Source of the DNA: Pseudomonas viridiflava
GTDB taxonomy: Bacteria > Pseudomonadota > Gammaproteobacteria > Pseudomonadales > Pseudomonadaceae
DNA length: 47,541 nt
Assembly (NCBI RefSeq): GCF_003702045.1
Contig: NZ_RBTP01000066.1
Coordinates: forward strand, 1-47,541
Direction: 5' to 3'
Part shown: positions 1 to 8,026 of the stretch, in pieces
Position numbering within the stretch: position 1 is the first letter of the stretch
Layout of the letters: every line of letters begins with the position of its first letter
Position numbers and translations under genes: made by a program
Notes under the pieces: model-generated
Databases searched by the model: none
What the model was told of the DNA's origin: nothing
Seen by the model: the letters and a program-made list of their open reading frames with translations, nothing else

Positions 1-1
1 A

Positions 2-78
2 TGGTCGGGGTAAGGGGATTCGAACTCCTGACATCCTGCTCCCAAAGCAGGCGCGCTACCGGACTGCGCTATACCCCG
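2..78 (-). tRNA. tRNA-Pro (anticodon UGG)
   Basis: On the minus strand the segment folds as a 77-nt cloverleaf. A 7-bp acceptor stem joins positions 72-78 with 6-12, there is a D-arm, and the anticodon stem-loop reads CTGCT-TTGGGAG-CAG with TGG as the anticodon. The T-arm carries the GTTCGAATC signature. The 3' CCA is encoded (positions 2-4). The gene lies downstream of tRNA-Asn, separated by 29 nt, and the two are probably processed from one transcript. Any terminator lies outside the window. Confidence 0.96.
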
Positions 79-107
79 ACTGAAACATCATTGAACCTTG
101 CGAAATC

Positions 108-183
<76 letters not shown>

Positions 184-312
184 ACTATCGATTTCAGATT
201 CAACGTTACCACTTACCGCATTGAAATCACATCGCTGTTAACTCTTTGATTTCAATCTCAATGACGTTTGCGCTTCGTTTGTATCGTTGCGTTCACGTCT
301 CTGAGGCGCGCT

Positions 313-340
313 ATTCTACAATTTTAAAAACACCTGTCAA
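313..340 (-). promoter_or_regulatory. Strong sigma-70 promoter of the tRNA-Asn/tRNA-Pro unit
   Basis: Read on the minus strand, TTGACA (335-340) is followed by a 16-bp AT-rich spacer and TAGAAT (313-318), then directly by the GC-rich run AGCGCGCC. A near-consensus hexamer pair with a GC discriminator is typical of stringently controlled stable-RNA promoters. The start of tRNA-Asn is about 120 nt downstream, leaving a 5' leader to be trimmed. Confidence 0.75.
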
Positions 341-428
341 CCCTCTAAATTGCTTTTTAAGACAATGATTTGCGATTTTTTTTCAGATCGCCTTTCAGGG
401 CTGATTTTGCTGCGCGTACAGCGCTCAA

Positions 429-456
429 CAAAAAGGGCTCCCGCTTGGGGAGCCCT
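429..456 (-). terminator. Rho-independent terminator of clpB
   Basis: The hairpin pairs GGGCTCCC (435-442) with GGGAGCCC (448-455). On the minus strand it is followed by a T run (431-434) and lies 24-45 nt past the clpB stop codon. Confidence 0.85.
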
Positions 457-479
457 CCTTTATAAGGCAACAGGCCTCA

Positions 480-3044
480 TCAGGCAAACACGATCTCGTC
501 GTCCACCACGCTGCCGGTAATGCTCGTGCCCGGCACAAAGCTGCCCGACAGGATGAGCTGTGCCAGCGGGTTTTCAATCCAGCGCTGGATGGCACGCTTC
601 AGTGGCCGTGCGCCATAGACTGGGTCATAGCCCACCGCAATCAGCTTGTCCAACGCCTCCGGGCTCAGTGCCAACGACAACTCCCGCTCGGTCAGACGCT
701 TGCGCAGGCGGTCGAGCTGGATGTCGGTGATGCCGGCAATCTGATCACGGGCCAACGGCTCGAAGATCACCACTTCGTCGATCCGGTTGATGAACTCCGG
801 CCGGAAGTGCGTACTGACCGCATCCATCACCGCCGCGCGCTGCGCTTCACGATCGCCCACCAATTCCTGAATCTGCGCCGAGCCCAGGTTGGAGGTCATC
901 ACGATCACGGTATTGCGGAAATCAACCGTACGTCCGTGGCTATCGGTCAGGCGGCCATCTTCCAGTACCTGCAACAGAATGTTGAAAACGTCCGAATGCG
1001 CTTTCTCGACCTCATCGAGCAGGATCACCGAGTACGGCTTGCGACGAACGGCCTCGGTCAGGTAACCGCCCTCTTCATACCCCACATAACCCGGTGGTGC
1101 CCCGATGAGCCGCGCCACGGAATGTTTTTCCATGAACTCGGACATGTCGATACGCACCATCGCTTCTTCGGTGTCGAACAGGAACTCGGCCAGCGCCTTG
1201 CACAATTCCGTCTTACCGACGCCGGTCGGGCCGAGGAACATGAACGAGCCGCTTGGGCGATTAGGGTCGGACAGTCCCGCACGAGAACGACGCACGGCGT
1301 TCGACACAGCGACCACGGCTTCTTCCTGGCCGATCACCCGGTTGTGCAACAGGGTTTCCATTTTCAACAGTTTTTCGCGCTCGCCTTCCAGCATCTTGGA
1401 AACCGGAATGCCGGTCCACTTCGACACGACCTCAGCGATCTCTTCCTCGGTCACTTTGCTACGCAGCAGCTGGTTCTCGGGCTTGCCGTGCTGATCCACC
1501 ATTTGCAGGCTGCGTTCCAGGTCTGGAATGATCCCGTACTGCAATTCAGCCATGCGATTCAGATCGCCACGACGACGCGCCGCTTCCAGCTCCTGACGCG
1601 ACTGTTCGATTTTCTGTTGAATCTGCGCCGAACCGGTCACTTCAGCTTTTTCCGACGTCCAGATTTCTTCCAGATCGGCGTACTCAAGCTCCAGGCGCTG
1701 GATTTCGTCCTGAAGCTTTTCCAGGCGCTTCATGGCCGCTTCGTCTTTCTCTTTCTTGAGCGCCTGAGCTTCAACCTTCAACTGGATCAAGCGACGCTCA
1801 AGGCGATCAAGGACTTCGGGCTTGGAATCGATTTCCATACGAATTCGGCTGGCCGCCTCATCGATCAGGTCAATGGCCTTGTCAGGCAGTTGACGATCAG
1901 TGATGTAGCGATGGCTCAGCTTCGCCGCGGCGATGATCGCACCGTCGGTGATGGCTACTTTGTGGTGGACTTCATAACGCTCTTTCAGGCCACGCAGAAT
2001 GGCGATGGTGTCCTCTTCGCTCGGCTCATCCACCAGCACTTTCTGGAAGCGGCGCTCAAGCGCGGCGTCCTTCTCTATATATTGGCGGTACTCATTGAGC
2101 GTGGTCGCGCCAACGCAATGCAGCTCACCGCGCGCCAACGCAGGCTTGAGCATATTGCCTGCATCCATCGAGCCCTCGCCTTTGCCGGCACCAACCATCG
2201 TGTGCAGCTCGTCGATGAACAGGATGATCTGGCCTTCCTGCTTGGACAGCTCGTTAAGCAGCGACTTCAGGCGTTCTTCGAACTCGCCGCGGTACTTGGC
2301 ACCCGCAATCAGCGCGCCCATGTCCAGCGACAGCAGACGCTTGCCACGAAGGCCGTCAGGAACTTCACCATTAATGATGCGCTGCGCCAGACCTTCGGCA
2401 ATGGCGGTCTTGCCCACACCGGGCTCACCGATCAGCACCGGGTTATTCTTGGTGCGGCGTTGCAGCACCTGAATCGTGCGACGAATCTCGTCGTCACGGC
2501 CGATCACTGGGTCAAGCTTGCCTTCTTCGGCGCGCTTGGTCAGGTCGACGGTGTACTTATCCAGCGCCTGGCGTGATTCTTCAACGTTAGGATCGTTGAT
2601 CGCCCCGCCGCCGCGCAGGTTGTTGATGGCGTTTTCCAGCGCTTTCTTGCTGACGCCCTGCCCCAGCAACAACTTGCCGAGTTTGCTGTTCTCGTCCATT
2701 GCCGCGAGCAACACCAGTTCACTTGAAATGAACTGATCACCCTTCTGCTGCGCCAGACGGTCGGCCTGGTTGAGAAGGCGCGCCAGATCCTGCGACATGT
2801 TGACGTCGCCGGTCGGATTCTGGATTTTCGGCAGTTGATCGAGCTCTTTGCTCAACTCCTTGCGCAGGCTGTTGATGTCAAAGCCCACCTGCAACAGCAG
2901 GGGCTTGATCGAGCCGCCTTGTTGCTCAAGCAATGCCTGCATCAAATGCGCAGGCTCAATGGCTGGGTGGTCGAGGCCCACTGCCAGCGATTGCGAATCG
3001 GATAACGCTAACTGTAATTTGCTGGTCAATCTGTCGATACGCAT
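480..3044 (-). CDS. clpB: ATP-dependent disaggregase ClpB
   Basis: Hsp100 AAA+ chaperone, 854 aa, which pulls polypeptides out of aggregates together with DnaK/DnaJ/GrpE in the cytoplasm. Visible parts in order: the paired N-terminal Clp repeats (about 1-145), the first AAA+ module with Walker A GEPGVGKT, the coiled-coil middle domain (about 400-525, rich in E/K/R/L), and the second AAA+ module with GPTGVGKT and the pore-loop context GYVGYEEGG. Length is normal for the family. I chose the ATG at 3044 rather than the GTG two codons upstream, because AGGAAG sits at proper distance from the ATG and nearly abuts the GTG. A sigma-32-like promoter and a terminator flank the gene, so it is probably monocistronic and heat-induced. 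Confidence 0.98.
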   Translation of the reverse strand: MRIDRLTSKLQLALSDSQSLAVGLDHPAIEPAHLMQALLEQQGGSIKPLLLQVGFDINSLRKELSKELDQLPKIQNPTGDVNMSQDLARLLNQADRLAQQKGDQFISSELVLLAAMDENSKLGKLLLGQGVSKKALENAINNLRGGGAINDPNVEESRQALDKYTVDLTKRAEEGKLDPVIGRDDEIRRTIQVLQRRTKNNPVLIGEPGVGKTAIAEGLAQRIINGEVPDGLRGKRLLSLDMGALIAGAKYRGEFEERLKSLLNELSKQEGQIILFIDELHTMVGAGKGEGSMDAGNMLKPALARGELHCVGATTLNEYRQYIEKDAALERRFQKVLVDEPSEEDTIAILRGLKERYEVHHKVAITDGAIIAAAKLSHRYITDRQLPDKAIDLIDEAASRIRMEIDSKPEVLDRLERRLIQLKVEAQALKKEKDEAAMKRLEKLQDEIQRLELEYADLEEIWTSEKAEVTGSAQIQQKIEQSRQELEAARRRGDLNRMAELQYGIIPDLERSLQMVDQHGKPENQLLRSKVTEEEIAEVVSKWTGIPVSKMLEGEREKLLKMETLLHNRVIGQEEAVVAVSNAVRRSRAGLSDPNRPSGSFMFLGPTGVGKTELCKALAEFLFDTEEAMVRIDMSEFMEKHSVARLIGAPPGYVGYEEGGYLTEAVRRKPYSVILLDEVEKAHSDVFNILLQVLEDGRLTDSHGRTVDFRNTVIVMTSNLGSAQIQELVGDREAQRAAVMDAVSTHFRPEFINRIDEVVIFEPLARDQIAGITDIQLDRLRKRLTERELSLALSPEALDKLIAVGYDPVYGARPLKRAIQRWIENPLAQLILSGSFVPGTSITGSVVDDEIVFA

Positions 3045-3121
3045 AGTCACCTTCCTTTAAAGCAGGCCGGAGCAATGAACACACCTGTGATGAAAACCTG
3101 CTGAACACTTATGGATGCGCA

Positions 3122-3151
3122 ATAGATGCGGGCAATTCTGTGTGTTTCAAG
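3122..3151 (-). promoter_or_regulatory. Heat-shock (sigma-32/RpoH) type promoter of clpB
   Basis: On the minus strand CTTGAAA (3145-3151) matches the sigma-32 -35 element. After 12 nt comes CCCGCATCTAT (3122-3132), close to the CCCCAT-T -10 element. It is about 80 nt upstream of the clpB ATG. ClpB is a classical RpoH-regulon member, which supports the call. Confidence 0.75.
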
Positions 3152-3221
3152 ACTGGCTCGATTGATGTGGATCAGCCTCACGCTCAGGCAAGCCTAGCTG
3201 GCTTGCACAAAAGAGCAGGCG

Positions 3222-3950
3222 TCAGGCGTGATCGATCCAGATCAGCGAGGCAAATCGACCGGTGCGGGCTGCACGCCGATAGGAGAAAAAGCGCGGATCG
3301 GTGAAGGTATCGAAACCGCCACCATAAACGGAAACGATGCCGCTGGCTGCCAATCGCAGGCGGGCCAGGCTGTAGATGTCAGCCATGAAGCGATCCGGGT
3401 TGGAACTGGCGACAAACGCACTGGCCGTTTCTGGATGCTGGTTCACGAACGTTTCGCGAACCTCAGGCCCGACTTCGAACGACGGCTGACCGATGGCAGG
3501 ACCGAGCCAGACCAGAGCGTCTTGAGGATCGGCCTGCAAACTGTTGGCCGTCGCTTCCAGAACTCCTCCCGCCAGACCACGCCAGCCGGCATGCGCGGCG
3601 GCGACTCGCGTGCCGTCACGGCGGCAGAACAACGCGGGCAGACAATCGGCAGTCATGATGGTGCAGGCAATACCGGGCGTTTGCGTCCAGCTGGCGTCGG
3701 CTTCCATGACGCCCGAAGGATCGGCGTGAGCAACCACAACACCATGCACCTGACGCAACCAGCCGGGCTGGACATTCAAGCAAGTGGTCAGCCGCGAGCG
3801 ATTGTCGGCAACGGCCTCTGGGCGGTCATCAACGTGATCGCCCAGATTGAAGGTGTCGAACGGGGCCAGACTGACCCCGCCCGCGCGAGTGGTGACGCAG
3901 GACTTGATGTGAGCTGGCGCAGGCCAGTCAGGTATCAGCCAGTCATTCAC
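3222..3950 (-). CDS. pgeF: Peptidoglycan editing factor PgeF (YfiH/DUF152, multicopper polyphenol-oxidase fold)
   Basis: 242-aa protein of the YfiH/LACC1 family. In E. coli PgeF prevents mis-incorporation of other amino acids at position 2 of the peptidoglycan stem, and family members also show purine nucleoside phosphorylase or oxidase activity in vitro. Family metal-site signatures are visible: RQVHG near residue 66, TADCLP near 100 and AAHAGWRGLAGG near 117. The start codon overlaps the rluD stop by four bases (ATGA), showing translational coupling. The pair rluD-pgeF next to bamD is a conserved gammaproteobacterial arrangement. There is no signal peptide. Confidence 0.93.
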   Translation of the reverse strand: MNDWLIPDWPAPAHIKSCVTTRAGGVSLAPFDTFNLGDHVDDRPEAVADNRSRLTTCLNVQPGWLRQVHGVVVAHADPSGVMEADASWTQTPGIACTIMTADCLPALFCRRDGTRVAAAHAGWRGLAGGVLEATANSLQADPQDALVWLGPAIGQPSFEVGPEVRETFVNQHPETASAFVASSNPDRFMADIYSLARLRLAASGIVSVYGGGFDTFTDPRFFSYRRAARTGRFASLIWIDHA

Positions 3951-4909
3951 CCGATGAACGCCTCGCGATCCTGCTTGAGCAGGGACAGCAGCCAGACGAA
4001 ATCGTCAGGCAGTGGCGATTCCCAGCTCATGCGCTTACCGGTCGTCGGGTGATCCAGCTCCAGAAAACGCGCATGCAGGGCCTGGCGCGGAAAGGTCTTG
4101 AGCGAATCGACCATCGTCAGGCTGGCAGCGGGCGGAATACGGAAACGACCACCGTAAGCCGGATCGCCGACCAACGGGTAATTGATGTGCGCCATGTGTA
4201 CGCGAATCTGGTGCGTACGACCGGTTTCCAGCTTGACCCGCACATGGGTGTGAGAACGGAAACGCTCAAGCACTCGGTAATGACTCACCGCCTGCTTGCC
4301 GCCTTCCATCACCGCCATGCGCTGGCGCTGTTGACCATGACGACCAATCGGCGCATCGATCTTGCCGCCTGCGGTCACGACACCGATCACGATGCATTCA
4401 TAGATGCGGCTCACGCTGCGGCTCTGAAGCTGTGTCACCAGCTGGGTCTGCGCCTGAATGGTCTTGGCGACCACCATCAGACCGGTGGTGTCCTTGTCCA
4501 GACGATGCACGATGCCGGCGCGCGGAACATTGATGATGTCCGGCACATGGTGCAACAGGGCATTGAGCAGCGTACCGTCGGCGTGACCGGCAGCCGGATG
4601 CACCACCAGGCCCGCAGGCTTGTTGATGACCAGGATCTGGTCGTCTTCGTAGACGATGTCCAGCTCGATGTCCTGAGCGACCCATTCACCCTGGGCCTCC
4701 TGCTCGGCAACAAGCTCGAGGATGGCACCACCATGCACGATGTCACGCGGGCGCAGAACGCCACCGTCCACAGTCAGGCGGCCGTCCTTGATCCAGGCGG
4801 AAAGGCGCGAGCGCGAGTGCTCAGCGAATAATTGTGCGGCGACTTGATCGAGGCGTTGACCGCCCAATTCGGACGGCACCTCTGCGCGGAGTTCTATATT
4901 TTCGGACAT
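3947..4909 (-). CDS. rluD: 23S rRNA pseudouridine(1911/1915/1917) synthase RluD
   Basis: 320-aa pseudouridine synthase that modifies helix 69 of 23S rRNA, which is important for subunit joining. An N-terminal S4 RNA-binding domain (about 17-85, RLDQVAAQLFAEHSRSRL) precedes the RluA/RluC/RluD catalytic domain. The catalytic motif is HRLDKDTTGLMVVAK (Asp in RLDKDT), followed by ETGRTHQIRVH. It is transcribed divergently from bamD and overlaps pgeF by 4 nt at its 3' end. Length and motifs are complete. Confidence 0.96.
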   Translation of the reverse strand: MSENIELRAEVPSELGGQRLDQVAAQLFAEHSRSRLSAWIKDGRLTVDGGVLRPRDIVHGGAILELVAEQEAQGEWVAQDIELDIVYEDDQILVINKPAGLVVHPAAGHADGTLLNALLHHVPDIINVPRAGIVHRLDKDTTGLMVVAKTIQAQTQLVTQLQSRSVSRIYECIVIGVVTAGGKIDAPIGRHGQQRQRMAVMEGGKQAVSHYRVLERFRSHTHVRVKLETGRTHQIRVHMAHINYPLVGDPAYGGRFRIPPAASLTMVDSLKTFPRQALHARFLELDHPTTGKRMSWESPLPDDFVWLLSLLKQDREAFIG

Positions 4910-5058
4910 GACCAGACTAGGTGGCGGCTAGCCTTTGGTTTCGGCAGCGCGCTTGTGGTTAAATACGGCGTCTTTTGTCCCGCCGGTATCGCGGGGCGCT
5001 CATCATAACAGGACGGCCCCGCCCAAGACAGCAGGCCGTTATAGGGACGCAAGCCGCC

Positions 5059-6081
5059 ATGCAAGTGAAACACCTGCTGCTGATCGCCATCCTCGCATTG
5101 ACTGCGGCCTGTTCGTCGAAGGAAGTCATCGACGAAAACCTCAGCGAAGTCGAGCTGTACCAGCAGGCGCAGGCCGACCTGGGCAATAACAGCTATAACA
5201 GCGCCACTGAGAAGCTCAAGGCGCTGGAATCTCGCTATCCGTTCGGTCGCTACGCCGACCAGGCCCAGCTTGAGCTGATCTACTCCAACTACAAGAACGG
5301 TGAACCCGAGGCCGCGAAATCCGCTGCCGAGCGTTTCATTCGTCTGCACCCTCAGCACCCGAACGTCGATTACGCCTACTACATGAAAGGCCTGACCTCG
5401 TTCGACCAGGACGTCGGCCTGCTGGCGCGCTTCCTGCCGCTGGACCAGACCAAACGTGACCCGGGTGCCGCTCGTGACTCGTTCAACGAGTTCGCGCAGT
5501 TGACCAGCCGTTTCCCGAACAGCCGTTATTCGCCCGACGCCAAGCAGCGCATGATCTACCTGCGCAACCTGCTGGCTTCGTACGAAATTCACGTGGCCGA
5601 CTACTACCTGACCCGTCAGGCCTACGTCGCCGCTGCCAACCGCGGTCGTTATGTGGTCGAGAACTTCCAGGAAACGCCGTCTGTTGGTGATGGCCTGGCC
5701 GTAATGGTCGAGTCTTACCAGCGCCTGCATCTGGACGATCTGGCTGCCACCAGCCTTGAAGTGCTGAAAACCAACTACCCGAACCATCCGCAGTTGAACA
5801 ACGGCGAATTCACCCCTCGTGAGGCAGAAGCGGACAACCGTTCGTGGCTGTCCAAGGCGACGCTGGGTCTGATCAGCGGCAGCGCACCACTGCCACCGGG
5901 TGAAACCCGTGCCGACCAGGACATCAAGAAGCAGTATCAGGACGCCAAGGACTCCATCCCTAAAGAGCTGCTGCCGGAAAACCAGGCAGAGCTGGATGAG
6001 CAGGCCGAAAAAGAAGCCGAAGAGAAAGGAACCAAGAGCCGTTCCTGGTTCAGTTACATGACCCTGGGCCTGTTCGACTGA
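5059..6081 (+). CDS. bamD: Outer membrane assembly lipoprotein BamD
   Basis: 340-aa lipoprotein of the BAM complex, which inserts beta-barrel proteins into the outer membrane; BamD is the essential TPR scaffold that contacts BamA and BamC/E. The start at 5059 gives a short lipoprotein signal peptide with lipobox LTAAC (Cys18). The longer open frame upstream would bury that signal. TPR-like helices follow (YQQAQADL..., YPFGRYADQAQLEL, FIRLHPQHPNVDYAYYMKGL). The C-terminal 100 residues form an extended charged tail (EQAEKEAEEKG) longer than in E. coli, as is usual in Pseudomonas. A terminator follows at 6099. It is divergent from rluD. Confidence 0.96.
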   Translation: MQVKHLLLIAILALTAACSSKEVIDENLSEVELYQQAQADLGNNSYNSATEKLKALESRYPFGRYADQAQLELIYSNYKNGEPEAAKSAAERFIRLHPQHPNVDYAYYMKGLTSFDQDVGLLARFLPLDQTKRDPGAARDSFNEFAQLTSRFPNSRYSPDAKQRMIYLRNLLASYEIHVADYYLTRQAYVAAANRGRYVVENFQETPSVGDGLAVMVESYQRLHLDDLAATSLEVLKTNYPNHPQLNNGEFTPREAEADNRSWLSKATLGLISGSAPLPPGETRADQDIKKQYQDAKDSIPKELLPENQAELDEQAEKEAEEKGTKSRSWFSYMTLGLFD

Positions 6082-6098
6082 GTCGGACACAGCCCTTA

Positions 6099-6128
6099 AA
6101 AAGAGGCCCATTCAGGGCCTCTTTTTTT
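6099..6128 (+). terminator. Rho-independent terminator after bamD
   Basis: AAGAGGCCC (6101-6109), loop ATTCA, GGGCCTCTT (6115-6123), with T7 at 6122-6128. It lies 17 nt after the bamD stop, with strong features. Confidence 0.92.
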
Positions 6129-6202
6129 ATGCGCGCTCGCCACTGTGCGCCGGCCTGCTCCTTGGCTACACTGCGCAGACTCAACTCACTAAGCGGGTAG
6201 TC

Positions 6203-6442
6203 ATGCTTCGGTTATTAATGTGGGCCGCGCTGATCGCGGCGGCGATCTGGTTCATCAAGCGCCTGCTCAATCCCCCGAAACCAAAACCCCGCCCGGCCCC
6301 GCCTGACAACACGGCTGCGCCGATGGTGCGTTGCGCCCATTGCGGCGTTCATCTTCCTCGTGACCGCGCATTGAGCCAGGAAAAACAATGGTATTGCAGC
6401 GAGGCGCACCGGCTAGAAGGCCCCGCGGCTCGTGACCGCTGA
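6203..6442 (+). CDS. Small membrane-anchored zinc-ribbon protein (PP0621-like), function unknown
   Basis: 79 aa. Residues about 5-20 form a hydrophobic N-terminal anchor, followed by a Pro/Lys-rich linker (about 23-40). A cytoplasmic treble-clef-like motif has C44-x2-C47, H50, C65 and H69 (CAHCGVH...YCSEAHR), suggesting one zinc ion. Proteins of this kind commonly sit between bamD and pilS in Pseudomonas (PP0621 family by my recollection). It overlaps the pilS start by 11 nt, so it is probably translated in the same message as pilSR. No experimental role is known to me; a link to PilS is inference from position only. Confidence 0.8.
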   Translation: MLRLLMWAALIAAAIWFIKRLLNPPKPKPRPAPPDNTAAPMVRCAHCGVHLPRDRALSQEKQWYCSEAHRLEGPAARDR

Positions 6443-8024
6443 GGTACTTTCCCTCAGCAGTGCCCAAGCGCAACGGATTCTGCGGCTCTATCACCTTTAT
6501 CGCCTCGTTATCGGCGTCCTGCTGGTATCGCTGATCTCCACCAGCCTGGACACCGAACTGTTGCAGATGGCCAACCCGAACCTGTTTCGGGCTGGCTGCT
6601 GGTTGTATCTGGTGTTCAACATTCTGGTCGTGGTGCTGCTGGAACGCCCTAGCCGCCAGTCTCATCTGTTCAGCCTGGCGATGACTGACGCGGTCATGCT
6701 CTCCGGCCTGTTCTACGCCGCCGGTGGTCCTTCAAGCGGTATCGGCAACCTGTTGATCGCATCGGTTGCGATCAGCAACGTGCTGCTGCGTGGTCGAATC
6801 GGTCTGCTGATCGCTGCGGTTTCGGCCATTGGCATTATTTACCTGACGTTCTATATCAGCTTCGGAACGCCTTCGGTTTCCAATGACTACGTTCAGGCCG
6901 GCTTGTTGGGCGCCATGTGCTTCGCCGCCGCCCTTATGGTGCAGGCCCTCACGGCTCGCATGCTGAACAGCGAGGTGCTGGCCAGACAGCGTGCCGCCGA
7001 CGTCGATAATCTCGAAGAACTCAACGCGCTGATTTTGCAACGCATGCGCACTGGCATTCTGGTGCTGGACGCCCGGCGCCAGGTGCTCCTGGCCAATCAG
7101 GGCGCACTCAGCCTGCTGGGGCATGAGCAACTGGTCGGTCACGTGATCGACCATTACTGCCCGCAACTGGTGGACCGTCTGCGCCACTGGCTGATCAACC
7201 CGGTCATGGTGCCGCGCAGCATCACCACCTCGGCCATCGGCCCCGAGCTGCAACCCAGCTTTGCAGCGGTCAACCGGGGCGATCAGCTCCAGACCCTGAT
7301 TTTTCTAGAGGACCTGACCCAAGTCGCCCATCAGGCTCAGCAATTGAAGCTGGCTGCACTGGGGCGCCTGACGGCTGGCATCGCCCACGAAATCCGCAAC
7401 CCGCTCGGCGCAGTCAGCCATGCAGCACAACTGCTGAACGAATCGGAAGAACTAACCGCGCCGGACCGACGTTTGGGACAGATCATTCATGACCAGTCGC
7501 GGCGGATCAACCTCGTCATCGAGAACGTGCTGCAGCTGTCCAGGCGTCGTGAAGCCCAGCGTGAATTGCTTGACCTGAAACACTGGCTGGAAACCTTTGT
7601 GGCAGACTTTCGCAGCGCCGCTTCGCCTGATCAAAACATTGAGGTTGAAATCGGCATCGGCATGCTGACCACCCGCATGGACGCCGAACAGCTGAATCAG
7701 GTCGTGACCAACCTGCTGCAAAACGGTCTGCGCTACAGCCGTCAGAATCACCCCACTGCTCAGGTGCTGCTCAGGCTGTATCACGATCAGAACAGCGATC
7801 TGCCCACGCTGGAGGTGCTGGATGATGGCCCCGGCGTCAGCGAGAAGCACTTGGGCAAACTGTTCGAACCGTTTTTCACCACCGAAAGCAAAGGGACGGG
7901 CCTGGGCCTCTACCTGTCGCGAGAGCTATGCGAAAGCAATCAGGCACACCTGGATTATGCCCCTCGTCAAAGCGGCGGCAGTTGTCTGCGTATTACCTTC
8001 GCCCACCCGTTCAAACCGAGCTGA
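6432..8024 (+). CDS. pilS: Two-component sensor histidine kinase PilS
   Basis: 530-aa inner-membrane kinase that phosphorylates PilR to drive sigma-54-dependent transcription of the major pilin gene. It has six hydrophobic segments in residues about 20-175, a PAS-like linker (about 195-295), the H-box AHEIRNPLG with His319, and a HATPase domain with N-box (NLLQNGLRYS), DDGPGVS and GTGLGLYLSRE. The start is a GTG overlapping the preceding small gene. pilR begins 2 nt after the stop. All catalytic motifs are intact. Confidence 0.95.
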   Translation: MTAEVLSLSSAQAQRILRLYHLYRLVIGVLLVSLISTSLDTELLQMANPNLFRAGCWLYLVFNILVVVLLERPSRQSHLFSLAMTDAVMLSGLFYAAGGPSSGIGNLLIASVAISNVLLRGRIGLLIAAVSAIGIIYLTFYISFGTPSVSNDYVQAGLLGAMCFAAALMVQALTARMLNSEVLARQRAADVDNLEELNALILQRMRTGILVLDARRQVLLANQGALSLLGHEQLVGHVIDHYCPQLVDRLRHWLINPVMVPRSITTSAIGPELQPSFAAVNRGDQLQTLIFLEDLTQVAHQAQQLKLAALGRLTAGIAHEIRNPLGAVSHAAQLLNESEELTAPDRRLGQIIHDQSRRINLVIENVLQLSRRREAQRELLDLKHWLETFVADFRSAASPDQNIEVEIGIGMLTTRMDAEQLNQVVTNLLQNGLRYSRQNHPTAQVLLRLYHDQNSDLPTLEVLDDGPGVSEKHLGKLFEPFFTTESKGTGLGLYLSRELCESNQAHLDYAPRQSGGSCLRITFAHPFKPS

Positions 8025-8026
8025 AG

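Noticed and set aside
807..2576. Long plus-strand open frame (589 codons) opposite clpB
   Set aside because: It is antisense to a fully conserved gene. His/Gln/Arg-rich composition is typical of the opposite-strand frame of GC-rich coding DNA. No ribosome-binding site or family.
4894..6111. Minus-strand frame of 405 codons across bamD
   Set aside because: Antisense shadow of bamD, with no recognisable domain and low-complexity V/R/Q composition.
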